From NCBI GenBank assembly GCA_965153455.1, contig OZ234495.1:4588001-4652000 (forward strand): DNA of 64,000 nt, read 5' to 3'. The notes beneath the pieces were generated by a model. That model worked only from the letters and a program-made list of their open reading frames with translations, was not told the origin of the DNA and did no database searches. The stretch is from Sphagnum compactum. Lineage: Eukaryota; Bryophyta; Sphagnopsida; Sphagnales. Of the stretch, positions 46,340 to 57,610 are shown piece by piece (within the stretch, counting starts at the first letter, position 1; each line of letters starts with the position of its first letter). The position numbers and the translations under genes are program-made.

Positions 46340-46386
46340 CCAATAGAGGATTGTAACATGCCATTGCAATCTCAAAGAGACTGATA
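46312..46386 (+). repeat. Duplication spanning the stop codon of paralogue 3
   Basis: ACATGCCATTGC...CTCAAAGAGACTGA occurs at 46312-46339, ending with the stop codon, and again at 46357-46385. The second copy lies in the 3' flank with its own in-phase-like TGATAG. Confidence 0.85.
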
Positions 46387-46649
46387 GCTAGTTTAAAGAA
46401 GATGAGATTTAGGGGATGATAGGCAAATGACCAACCTGACAGTAGTTAGTGTTCACACAAAACAAAGTTTAGTAGCAAGGAAGGCCGTCTCCTGATCTCA
46501 TCTCTGATTTTCACATCTCGAATGAAATTCTACCTTGCTGGCCATACCCATTGAATTCTAAAGCAATCTGGTACTGGATGCATGGGTGAGCAATAACTGT
46601 GTGGATTGCACATGACAACAATTTGCACTTACTGCTGGAAGACTGATCA

Positions 46650-46800
46650 CTTGTGCTACTATGGTCCACCACCTGGCAACGGAAGGAGTTTGCAACACCA
46701 GAGATTTCATGAGCAGTTTTGAAAGCATGACAAATATGTTGCACCATCACTTAGAGTGCAGCAGGGAAGTACAGTAGATCTGTTGTTACACATGGTGCAT
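46650..46800 (+). pseudogene. Relic of a VWA-Cache gene last exon
   Basis: The DNA aligns with part of exon 9 of paralogue 3 (about 45893-46020). Shared landmarks in order: CCACCACCTG.CAA; GGAAGGAGTTTGCAACA (GGAGGGTTGTGCAACA in the gene); AGATTTCA.GAGCAG (AGATTTCA.AAGCAG in the gene); GAAAGCATG; GTGCA..AGGGAA. Small indels break the frame. No other exons of this extra copy are visible nearby, so it is a partial duplication or the last trace of a fourth gene. Confidence 0.75.
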
Positions 46801-47342
46801 TTCAGTTGAGTCAAATCTCTGGGTTGGAGCACCATCTTCTTGAGGTCTATCTTGGGGTCCGTCCTGCATTTGGGTCTTTCTGGAAGTTTTGTGCAAGGCA
46901 CTTTAGAAGATTAGTGCGAGTTCTTTTTCAGGTCTGAGTGAAGAGCATCAATGAGGAAGCTGGAAGCATGGAGTTCACTTGATCAAAGCTTCAATTTGTA
47001 TTGAACCACATACAGTATTGAACACAAAGAAGAAATAAGATTTGGATTCTGAAAAAAAATTCCTGTACAGGTAAATGTTTTTGCCTGATTCGAAAAATTC
47101 ATGGTGGTTGGAAATACATTGGAATTTCTGTGGTGTTATAAGATATTACCAACACAGAAACAAGACTATGTAGGGAGGATTCCTCTCCCCTTCTATTCAT
47201 ACCACTGAAAATATACAAATCACAAACCAAGTCTTCATATCTTAACAATCTATGTCAAACCATGGATGGGTGGCACACTAAGCTGTTTTCCTGCATGCTG
47301 TTATCCTACTCGAAAGCATGCTACTGAAATTGGGGTACACAT
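46801..47342. other. Spacer between the exon relic and TOM20
   Basis: No gene seen. It presumably contains the 3' ends of both convergent genes. The sequence from 47100 to 47340 would be the TOM20 3' untranslated region and its flank, by position only. Confidence 0.4.
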
Positions 47343-49075
47343 CTATCTAAGTGAGGAAGGAGGTGGTGGGGGAGGCGGCATGGAAGACTTGGCCATGCCC
47401 ATCCATGCAATCACCCCGACAGCCAGCACAATCCACCCCAGTACATCATACTTGAAGTCATTGTCCTTCTTCTTTGGTCGCTGCACAACTCAATGACAAA
47501 CACAGCAATTCATATAACTTTTTCCTGACATCTCACTGTTGCACAAGGTCAACACTCTATGTTGCAAATGCAAGGACATGATAGACATACATGGATCATT
47601 ATTGCCCTGTAACACTCATTTAAACTGTTGCTCTGGGACCCACCTCAGCAAGAACTTGTGGACAACTCCTGGAAACTGGAAACAATCTGGATTGGTACAC
47701 AGTCAGAAAGAACAGTCACAAAGCTTACACATAGGAAGTGCATGAATCATACTCACCTTCGCAGCATTGCCAGTAGCCACAGTAGGCCCGCTTCCCAGGA
47801 TGACCTGTTGTGATGCTAGCTGTTTCTGTAGCTCTTGATGCAGTGAGGGAGCCTATGACCCAAAACCCATGATTACTCATTAATACTCCTCTCTAGTTTC
47901 TTCTTTTGCATCCCTATTTTGCTCCATCAAAATTGAGCACAGCAAAAAACAGCCACAGGGCTACTACTGCAAAAAACAGCCTTCTGAATGCAGTCAGTCT
48001 CTGAGTTCCAGTCAGAGAGATGCAGAGGTACCTTTTCTGTCATCTCCAGTGCCTTCTGATACAGCTCATTGTTGGGCTCCTGCACATCCCACACAGTAGG
48101 TCAGGCTCTGTTGAGAACAACTGTAACTTTCCTCTAGGGTAGTGCAAAAGCCTCAAACTTCTTCTAAACTAGAAAGTTGGAATTTACAGCAACAAGCTGT
48201 TTCCCAGTAGGGAACTGGAGCAAATCCAGGATATATTGTGTGTTCCAAGGGAAAAAAGGCACATCACAAGAGCATGTTGTAAACACCATGCAGCTTTCTA
48301 GGCTGGTGTAAAAGCCTCAAGTTTGCACCAGCCTCAACTTGATCTCAACTAGAAAGAATGTTGGAATTGTACAAGTTGAAACAGTAGGGAACCCAAGCAA
48401 TCCAAACATGATAAAATTGTGAGTTGCAAGAGAAGAGAAAGGGGAGGCAGGCACCACCTCACCTCATCAAGAGCATGTTGGAAACATCGTGCAGCTTTCT
48501 TGAAGTAAGCATTAGCCTTGTCAGTGTCCGTCACCAGAAAACCCTGTGAAGTACGGGCATTACCAAGGCACCAAAGCGCATCATGCTTACGAGGGTTTAT
48601 ACGAAGAGCTTCCTCAATCTTTGCCACCGCATCTGACAAGCACAACAAGTAAGTCCATCTATCCATCCATCCATCCATCCCCAAAGCTCCATCTGACAGA
48701 CATCATGACAGCATGCATGCACACACACACAACCCAATTAAAACAACAACAATTTCCTTGTGCAATATTAGGGATGATACGTATTAGGATACTTCCAAAG
48801 GTTACCCTAATTGCTTATTAGGGATGGATGGATGGGTTCCTAGGAGTTGAAGAGACACCAACCTTGAACCATATCTATGGAGTCTTGGCCTTGCCTAAAG
48901 TGAGCAAGCTCCAAGAGTGCTCCACCCCATCTGGTTAAGTTCTGACATGCCAACGCAAATCCTCACAATCAGATTCAAAGGGAAATTAGGTCTTTGCAAT
49001 ACCAGGACACAAAATCCAAAGCCACAAAAGAAAAAAAAACAAAAAAAACCACCCACTCCCCACGACTTCATTCCA

Positions 49076-49123
<48 letters not shown>

Positions 49124-49315
49124 AGGAGCTTTGTTTCTCCAAGAGTAGTTCACCCTCTCTCTCTGCCCAACAAACAAAAGAAGCAACAAGAATACACACA
49201 CATACACACTTACATCAGGGTCATTGGGTGATCGCGCGTAGTCTGCAGCCGCCTTCTCTCGCGTCTGCTCGAAAAACATCAACCTCTCCAACTCCTCCCT
49301 CTGCATGATATCCAT
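47343..49315 (-). CDS. TOM20: Plant-type mitochondrial import receptor subunit TOM20
   Basis: Six exons on the - strand: 49315-49214, 48941-48863, 48632-48463, 48079-48032, 47852-47757, 47480-47343, giving 210 residues with all GT-AG introns. N-terminal [21 protein letters not shown] is the usual plant TOM20 start; exon 2 gives [15 protein letters not shown]; exon 3 carries the TPR-type core with [12 protein letters not shown] and [11 protein letters not shown]; then [16 protein letters not shown] and [11 protein letters not shown]. The last exon has [20 protein letters not shown], a C-terminal transmembrane tail anchor, and ends in a short Pro-rich stretch. Length and order fit the family. 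In plants this outer-membrane receptor binds mitochondrial presequences in the TOM complex, with its TPR domain in the cytosol. The frame is open further upstream (to 49465), but that part is low-complexity Arg/Glu coded by GA repeats, so [10 protein letters not shown] is taken as the start. Confidence 0.93.
48125..48510 (-). repeat. Tandem duplication including the 3' end of TOM20 exon 3
   Basis: Unit 1 (about 48125-48299) and unit 2 (about 48305-48500) share GCAAAAGCCTCAA / GTAAAAGCCTCAA, AACTAGAAAG.TTGGAATT, CAGTAGGGAAC, and AAGAGCATGTTG followed by CAGCTTTCT. Unit 2 contains the real exon 3 end and donor. Unit 1, in intron 3, is a decayed copy whose donor position reads GTGATGTG instead of GATGAGGTG. 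Confidence 0.8.
48655..48682 (+). repeat. (CATC)n microsatellite in TOM20 intron 2
   Basis: CATCTATCCATCCATCCATC continues for about seven units in intron 2. Confidence 0.9.
49077..49120 (+). repeat. (CT)n microsatellite in TOM20 intron 1
   Basis: About 22 CT units, GA on the coding strand. It lies within the intron between exons 1 and 2. Confidence 0.95.
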
Positions 49316-50099
49316 CCCGTTCTTCAACTCCCGACCAGATTCTTCTTCTCCTCCTCTGACCAAAACCCAAAAACACCGCAAAAGACACAACTCCCTCCGC
49401 CACCTTCCTTCCTTCCTTCTCCAACAACACCACTCTCTCGCTCTTTCTGTCTCTCTCTCTCCCACAAACTCCTAAGAAACAACCTCTTAATCTGCACCAA
49501 AATGCTCAAATTTTTTTGAAAAAAAAACTACAACATGAATCGCACAACAAAAGCAAAGAAATTATCACTACAGGCACACGCATAGTCGCAAGAAAAATCC
49601 CGAGAGAGAGAGAGAGAGAGAGAGAGCAGCGGAAAGAAGACGAGCATCTGTCTATGTGTCACATGCCTTCTTGCAGAGCGACAAATGGAGCGAGCGCGTG
49701 GTGGAGTCCTACCAGTGGTAGCGCAATGGTCGAAATCAACGGTTGCGAAGTGGGAGGTCGTGGAATCGAATCTCGTCGCCGGCAGCACCTATTGACAGTT
49801 TTTGTTTTGCCTCCTTCCTTCCTTCCTGGTACTGCTTTCTTTTTTTTTTTTGAATCGGTCTGCCCTTCTTTCAATTTTTAAGAACCGTCGGTTCTAGTTC
49901 TTTAACTAGGCATTCCCGAATCAAAGAACCACTAGTTCTGGTTTTTTTCCTTTTTCTTTTAAAATTCAAAAAACCCATAGAACGGTCCATTTTCATCCAA
50001 GCATCAGACAAGAACCGCCGGTTCTTTGTCCGGTTGTCTGACTCCTCCATATTTTTTGAGAACACACAGTTATATTCCAAAACCAATGCATGGAATATT
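49316..50099 (-). promoter_or_regulatory. TOM20 upstream region (position inferred), GA/CT-rich
   Basis: On the coding strand it is rich in GAGA tracts (49430-49460), with an opposite-polarity run at 49600-49626. CT/GA-rich leaders are common in plant housekeeping genes, so this is probably the leader and promoter. At 49700-49790 lies a tRNA-like segment, and from 49880 to 50020 there are GAACCGxCGGTTC palindromes, perhaps the edge of a repeat. Confidence 0.4.
49705..49790 (+). mobile_element. tRNA-like / SINE-head-like segment
   Basis: AGTGGTAGCGCAATGGTC resembles a tRNA D-arm/A box, and GTGGAATCGAATCTCGTC at about tRNA spacing resembles a B box. A T-rich stretch follows. No complete cloverleaf with matching acceptor stem could be drawn, so it is a tRNA-derived SINE or a tRNA pseudogene. 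Confidence 0.4.
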
Positions 50100-52319
50100 T
50101 TGAGAACCGAGAGGTAAGTGAGTGTTATATACTCAGGTTGGTAACCGATGGGTATACGGCTCTAAATTCTAAGAACTGCTCAACCTGGTTTTTTTCCTTT
50201 GTCAAATTTTGTTCTCTGAATTTATCCAGAATCTATGCTAGCTTCATAATGGTGTAATTATGCTATTAAAAAAAATTAGTATATTTTATGATTTTTATTA
50301 TTAATCAAAACTTTTTCCCCAACCAACCACAGGGTTCTAGTCTTTTTATTGACCCAAAAAAAAAAATTGAGATTTTTTTCTAGTGAAATTTTGACTAATT
50401 TTTCTATGTTTTGGAAATTTTCAAAAAACTTCTTGCATCTCAATTTTTTTTTTAAAAAAAATCCCTACTTCAACACTAATTATACTATTTTCAGAAATGT
50501 TGAAAAACTTTCACCCCAAAAAATATTCAAATAACAAAATTTAGCAAAGGAAAATCGGGAAACCCTTGAAATATTATGGAAAATTCTATTTACAACATAA
50601 AATCTTTAGAAGGAAATAATTAGTGGACACTAAAATATTGAAACTTGCCATGGCACTATGATAGGTAAAATAGAATACGAGTATAACCATTGTCACAATA
50701 TGAGTGTAGACAAAATTAGATTAAAGAGTATCGGTTGTTATGGTTACCCAATTTGCAACTAATTAGTTGAATCTTATTGCTTTAAACAAGTTTACCTAAT
50801 AACCTTTTTTATATTTTTAAAGCAGTCTAACTTAAGTTACCTAAGCTTATTAAGTATGTAATTATCGTAGGTTAAGTACCTAGGCCTTCTAGGTAGGTAG
50901 CCTAGCTTATCAGGTAGGTAGCTTAGGTTTAAACCTAACTTAACAAGCTAGGCTACCTACCTAGTATGTCTAGGCTAGGTCTATTAATAATCTACTAGTT
51001 AGGTATTTACGTAACCTACTAACTAACATAAGCATAAGTAGCTTATTAGGTAGGTATAAACATAAACCTTGTAGGTACCTATAAAGCCTAATAGATTATA
51101 ACCTAAATGTTACTTAGGTACATCCAATTATTAATAGGTACCCCCTATCTATTTAGTTTGACCTACCTATAACCTACTCATTTATGTAAATAGTGTAAAA
51201 AAATGTTGAAAAACAATTCATCGAAATTCATTACAAGATGTTGGTCCAAAATCATGTTCATTATAATATGTTGTCCAAAACAATCACCTTATGGGGTGGT
51301 TGTGCAATGGTTAAAAATTTGACTTTTCAATCTAGAACTAAGAAGTTCAAATCCCCACATTTGTAACCTAGGGTACCTTGGTTACTTAGGTGACTTAATT
51401 AGATAGCCTAGGTTGTAAAGCCTACTAGACCACCTAACCTACGTTATTTGGCTTAACTTAGGGGGCTTGGCCTAACCTAAGTGGCTTGGTTTAGCTTAGG
51501 TGGCTAAGCAAGGTGGCTTAGCCTAAACATTGGACATAAGGTTGGTAGGTAAATAAATAAATAAAAGGTTTTTGGCATTAATTATTGGGTTTATTAATTA
51601 GGTAAGTAAGTAGGATAAGGTAGGGTAGGTAAGATACATAATTAATTAATTATTACTTTCATATTATTTTAACTAATTTTTTAAATAATACATTTTTTTT
51701 GTTTAAATTAATACATATTTAAATTAATAGACTTAATATATCTCCCTAAGTTGTGTATAATAATATTATGTATCTTTAGTATTAAGGTTAAACCCATGCT
51801 AATTAAGGCTAGATTCAACTAACCATGGTTAAATTATATTACCCATGGCTAATTAAATTAAGTTAAATTGAATAACTAAACTAATTATTACTAAATTAAA
51901 TTAACTCAAACTAATCATGGCTAAATTAAGTTTGACTAAGATGGTTATTGCAAAATTAATTATGGCTAAAAAAATCAAGATAAATATCAGCTAAGCTAAA
52001 CTAATTATGGCTCAATTAAGTTATATTAAATTAAACTAAATTAACCATAGTTAAATTAAATTAGAATAAACCAACTATGTTTAAATTAAAATAAGATAAA
52101 TTAAATTAGACTAAACTAACCATCATTAAATTTAATTAGGTTAAATTAATCATCGTTAAACTAAATTGAACTAAATTAAATTAGGTTAAAATAACCTATC
52201 AATGGAAAAATAAATAAATAAAAAGTGAACAGAATTTTGAGCCCACAATTTTCTTTAAATGCCCAACCTTCCTTGGTGATATAATAAAGATTAATAATAA
52301 GATTAATAATGAATGTTAC

Positions 52320-52360
<41 letters not shown>

Positions 52361-52664
52361 AATTAATTTATATGATAATATTATAACCTAAATATTATAA
52401 GTAATCATAACTACTAAAGACTTATTAAAATAAGAATTATATTTATTAGTACTATTATTTATTATTTAATAATAATAACTAATATTAATAGGAATAATTA
52501 TTATATATTTAATTTTTAAATAATAATTATAAATATTCTAACCTAGGTTAACTATTTAAGTATTAACTTAAATTAAGTGTTAATATTATAATATTTTAAA
52601 TTATTTTAAATAATTATAACTATTAATTAAATTTTTATTATCATTATAGTGGCAATTAATAATA
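50100..52664. other. AT-rich repeat DNA, no gene
   Basis: Contains TAGGTAGG/CCTACCTA-rich sequence (50860-51200 and 51370-51640), a tRNA-like segment (51295-51362), an ACTAAATTAAATTA-type low-complexity tract (51790-52200) and a (TTA)n run (52327-52358). No open frame of interest on either strand. Confidence 0.55.
51295..51362 (+). mobile_element. tRNA-derived SINE-like segment
   Basis: GGTGGTTGTGCAATGGTTAA (A-box-like) and AGAAGTTCAAATCCCCAC (B-box-like) are at tRNA spacing, similar in layout to the segment at 49705-49790. The acceptor stem is imperfect, and no 3' tail or target duplication could be fixed. Confidence 0.45.
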
Positions 52665-52850
52665 CTGAAAAAATAACATGAACAAAAATAAGCTTCTAAC
52701 TTACAAAACATTTTTTTTTCCTTTTTTCTTTTCTTAGGACCGCTCCTGACTTTCTTATTTTCTATTATTTAAATGATTTAAAATGTTATAGGAGCACCAC
52801 CTAAAGTTCTACAAATCATCTTTGAACTTGAATGGCAAAAGAAAAACAAA
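52665..52850 (+). mobile_element. Dispersed repeat, partner of 23395-23620
   Basis: Same order of shared words as in the copy at 23395-23620, including AGTTCTACAAATCATCTTTG. The copies differ by many substitutions and small deletions. Confidence 0.65.
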
Positions 52851-52959
52851 TAAAGAACTTTTTGGGTTTTCAAGAATTGGCTTTTGTAGTGTTGGGTGGT
52901 AAGTTATTTTTTTGAGTTTTTGACCATAATTTTTTCTCATTTCTATTCTATTTTTTACT

Positions 52960-53742
52960 ATTGTTAATGTGTTAAATGTGCCAAGAGGAAGGGTTCAAGT
53001 TTTGTTTGGACACCAAAAACAATGGACCCTTCCCTGGACCGGTCTACCTTAATACAATAGTTGTGTATGTAATGTGCAACTAAGTTGGTGATGTTCACAA
53101 TGGAAGTTTTATCCCGTATCTTTTGGCTTCCAATCCAATTTTGCACACTATATAAGTAGGTGCGATAATCATGTTCACAAACCAAGTATTAAATGCCGTT
53201 GGGGATGAGTTAATGAATAAAACTTGACCTTAATGAAATGGTTAAACCCAAAAATAAAATTGGATTATTTTAAACTTACCTATTTAGCCTAAGCCTACCT
53301 TTCAACCTATTTACATACCTATTTAATTTCATTGATTAATATTAAAAAGTAAAATATAAATGGGCTTTAATTGCCATGTGTCACCATATAAATTGGTGTT
53401 TTAAAATGGAGCTGTGGCAAATGGTCAATGAACATTCTATGGTGTGCCACATGTCACCATCTTAGTGCCAAAAACTTTAACATTGAGATTAATCCGATGA
53501 ATTTTTTATTTTGAAAACACAAAAATAACTTTAAAATGACATGTGTCAATAAGTAATTCATCCAATTTCTAAACATGTGTCATATTTTGATTAGTTACAC
53601 TACAGTTGTGAGGAGAGTTGCATATAAGGTGCAATTACATTTGAATTGTTATGTATGGATTAACACGTATATTAACATGTTGCATGTAACTGAATTTTAG
53701 TTGCAAACGACCGTTTCAAAACCCAAAATTTTTACTAGATCT
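52960..53742 (-). mobile_element. Degenerate CACTA-family copy (end segment)
   Basis: The reverse complement resembles the stretch from 61743 onward: a CTAGTAAAAATTTTGG-type end at about 53742, TTTGCAACTAAAATTCAG subterminal words, then GTTTAAAATAATCCAATTTT, TACTTGGTTTGTGAA and CTACTTATATAGTGTGCA, collinear with 62185-62320. The outer terminus is mutated (TACTAGATC instead of CTAGTG). Confidence 0.55.
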
Positions 53743-56700
53743 TGTTATCATGATGGTTCAGTAAAATAAACCTAGTAAAAAAACTTAGTTAAAAAAACCA
53801 AATAAAAAAAACTAACCAAAAAGACCCAGTCAAAATGGTTAGATCAAAGACAACTTGTCCAAAATGGCACTTTGGTCAAGTTGGACATGGGGGCAAAAAA
53901 ACCATGTGGGGGTTTTATTTACTAAAATTTTCGATCAAAAAGGCTGTGATTTCTTGCAATGTAAAACATAATACAAATAACGTCAATTTTGGGTCCTACA
54001 ACTAAAACACATTTATGAGCATCCTTAAAAACACCATGCCAATCCCTCCCCCCCCTTTTTTGTGACCACATTGCATTTTGACCAAAACAAAACATCACAA
54101 TCACAAGTTAATGAACAAAGTTCCATACAATTGAGTAGGCATTCAAGCATTTCTTCTATGTCCAATTTCCTTACACATGCCTTTGTTATTTAAATGTGTG
54201 ATAGATAACATTACAAAGAATTTTATCCATTCCAACTCACACATTTGCGACTTGTGTCCAAATCAACCATTTTTTCAACTATTGATGTGACTATCCTCCG
54301 TGTCACCATAGTAAAAATGAGTTGTAGTCATAAAAACAATTAAAAAGTGATTTGTAGTTGCATGCAACTATGACTTGTAACTAATGTCCATTTGGATGAA
54401 AATGGAGATGAAAAGTGGATTTACATTATTTATTTTTAGTGACATTTCAAACAGATGAAAATGTAGTTGTTTTTGCAACTTGGGATGTGGTTCATAAACC
54501 ATTAAACACCACATGACATCTTATTCAATTTGAATTGTGATTATAAATCCCAGTTACAAATGTACATGTAATTAAATGTAACAAATTGAGTTGGCCAATG
54601 AAATTGTTAGATTTATTGGTCTAATTTTTTCCTTTAACTTTCTCGAATGAATTAACCATTAAATGTGTAACAAAATTTGGTAGGTTTGTGAAACTTTAGA
54701 GGACCCATGGCAATAATAGATATGGACCATTATTTCAAATTTCCAAACTAAAATTTTATCATGTTGATATATCATAGTGTTTTTAATTAGTTAATTAATT
54801 AAGTAGACTAGGTAATATGCAATAGGTATATTTGGGTATCAATATATAAGTAGGCTAATTATTAATAGGTATTTTATTGTATTGAATGAAATAGTGTTAT
54901 GTTTAATTAATCAATTCAATGGGCTATGTAGTAGGTACATATGATAAATAATAATTATTTTACGGTGTGAATATGTCAATATTTATTAATCAATTAGATA
55001 GGTAGGCAATGTAATTTATTTATTGAATAGGCTAACTCAATAGTAGGGTTAATTTATGATCCATTTATAAACATTATATGTGACTGAATTATATATCGTA
55101 TATCTAAATTAAGTTTTGTAGGTACAATAATGATATATCATAAGAAAAAAACATAATATAACTTTTAAAACCAAATAGAAGCTTGAGATGTGAAAATATA
55201 TAATTTATTTCTACATAAATTTTTTATCATAATTTTAAGTTTAAAAAATAAATAAATATAAAAGTAATAAAGTATTTATAGTTCCATAAATCAAATAATT
55301 ATATGGTATTAAGTAGTATTCAAAAATAAAATCAAATTTCTAGATTTACACAGCCTACTAAATAAACTAGATGACCTACTTAATCACCTAAACTAAACTT
55401 TTAGCCTAGCCTAAATAATGACACATGTCAAGAACTTATAAGTTGAAATTATATGGGCACAATTTAACCAAAAAAGATGTAAAAAATATGAAACATCAAT
55501 ATCCATTTATGGACAATATAATTTGGAATACCCAACCAAGAAGAAGATATGAACACATGGGGAAAAGGGGGGAGGGGGGGGGGAGGGAGGTTAGGGTCCC
55601 AAACACAAGAAATGGAATTTAGGAAAAAAAACAACAAGCATGATGATCATGAACATTAAAAAGGGGTCATGGCATAGGGAGAAGACAATAGCTAGGACGA
55701 TGGTAGTGAACAACGACCAACAAGGAGTGCAAACATAGCAACCAACGAGGAACACGAAGACAATTAGAATGGTAAAAGTTGGTACATGATCGACAAGAGG
55801 GGGAAAGGCATGAATAAGAGCTAAAAGGTATGTTAACTCTATTTCCAAAGGTGGGTCTTGATTCTTATGCATTGTTGGGAATGCACTTCCTTATCTTGAA
55901 AGCTCATCAAGTCCCCAATCCTTGATTATCAACCATATGGTCAATAGCTTCATTAATTAGTATGGTATTATATTTTTCCATTATTGTTAACTCAAAATCT
56001 TGAGCACTATTCTTTTTTTTTAATTATTATTATTATTCAATTTTGCTAGGTTGTTCATTAGCCTTTTCTAATTTGAAAAATTGAAATATCAACTGAACTA
56101 TTCTTATTAAGAAAGTATAGGTGTATTTTTAGGGATATTACAACTATTGAAACATGAGGTAGATGACTAATTGAAGTGTGAAAGATTTGAGAGTTGATTG
56201 TGTCACATCACAAAATCACAAACGATTGGCAAAAAGGTTCATGTTTATTTCAACAATACTTGGTAACAAATAGATAATGAAAATCTAAAATGTTCAACAA
56301 CTTTTTGAAATTATTGAGATTTGGTAACATATTGCACGAATCATATTAATTGGTTGTGGGAATTATGAGTGTATATTGAAAAAAATTGTACCTATGACAT
56401 ATTTCACGCATTATATTAAACAAGAAACCTTAACAAAGGCTGGTAGGTAATGGTCCATGGAGCAATGGTTCTTGTGATGGATAGAGAAATAGATGAAGAC
56501 CTGAAAGTAGGAGAAGCTTATGGTGTTGCAAGGAAAAAGGTGAGAGACTTACCTTGATGAATGGAGCAAGAGGATGGATGGTGATGACAAAAGTTTTTTA
56601 ATTTGACGGTCTAAAGTGTTGAAACCCCGGTGATGGACAGAATGGTACTAAAGCGCTTGATGAAAAATGAGCAATGAAAAATTGGGTGACCCTTTATTTT

Positions 56701-56881
56701 CAATTGTTAGCCTTAAAAAGGATGCAACCCGGTTAATTTTTATTATTTGGGCTTTCTTTTTCTTTAAAAGGATTTCGCAAGGCCCCATGGGCTCTAGTTT
56801 GTTAGTAACAAAAAAATGTCACTCATACCATGACTCAATTTTAGAATAAGGTGCAACATGGCAATAGAGGGTTAAGAAAAT

Positions 56882-56946
56882 ATGGGTTTAGGGTTGAGTT
56901 TTGGTTGGGTTTAGGGTTTAGAATAAACCCTAAACCCTAAGCCCAT
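56882..56946. repeat. Facing telomere-type repeats (hairpin)
   Basis: ATGGGTTTAGGGTT at the left is mirrored by AACCCTAAGCCCAT at the right, with inner GGGTTTAGGGTTTA facing TAAACCCTAAACCC around a few central bases. Plant telomere-type units in inverted order form a strong stem. Confidence 0.85.
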
Positions 56947-57339
56947 GTCAATATGTTGTTAAAATTCTTGACATCATCTATTGTGAAACGTGGAAATCTT
57001 TGGAAATTGGCAAAATTGTGAAAGCAAAACTCCATTTACAACTAAAAATAAAAATTTTCAACATTTTTTGAAAATAAATTCAAATTTTTTCAAGTAAATG
57101 GTGTACTTGGAACCATACAATCTCCAAACCAGACTTGAAACTGATTATATTTTTTTCTTTTTGAGAAAAAAGTGAGCCATATTATCCAAATATGAAACCG
57201 TGAAATAAAATAAGCCATGGGTCTTTAATGCCAACAATACAAAAGTAGTGCCATATCTTTTTAAACCATGTTTGCCCTTGGCCTGTTTAATATTTTCCAA
57301 AAAAATATTGGGTGATGCCCATACACCTTTTTCTACCCA

Positions 57340-57610
57340 TAACATGCCATGTTATGGGTACAAAAAAAGTATATGGCATGCTAGGTAGCATGCTATACAC
57401 TTAATATGAGATGTTGTAAACATGCCATGTAATTGGTACTAAAGAATATATGCCATGTTATGGGTACAAAAAAGTATATGGCATGCTAGGTAGCATGCTA
57501 TATACTTAATATGACATGTTGTAAACATGTCATGTAATTGGTACTAAAGAGTATGTGGCATGCTAGGTAGCATGTTATATACTCAACATGACATGTTATA
57601 AATATGCCAT
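57340..57610 (+). repeat. Tandem repeat with a GCATGCTAGGTAGCATGC palindrome
   Basis: GGCATGCTAGGTAGCATG begins at 57375, 57480 and 57557 (spacings 105 and 77). Units also share CCATGTTATGGGTACAAAA, ACATGTTGTAAACATG and ATGTAATTGGTACTAAAGA. Confidence 0.88.

Noticed and set aside
49316-49465. Upstream extension of the TOM20 frame
   Set aside because: The frame is open but codes low-complexity Arg/Glu from GA repeats, and the family start matches [10 protein letters not shown] at 49315.
49705-49790. Functional tRNA gene
   Set aside because: A-box- and B-box-like words are present, but no full cloverleaf with a paired acceptor stem could be drawn. Kept only as a tRNA-derived segment.
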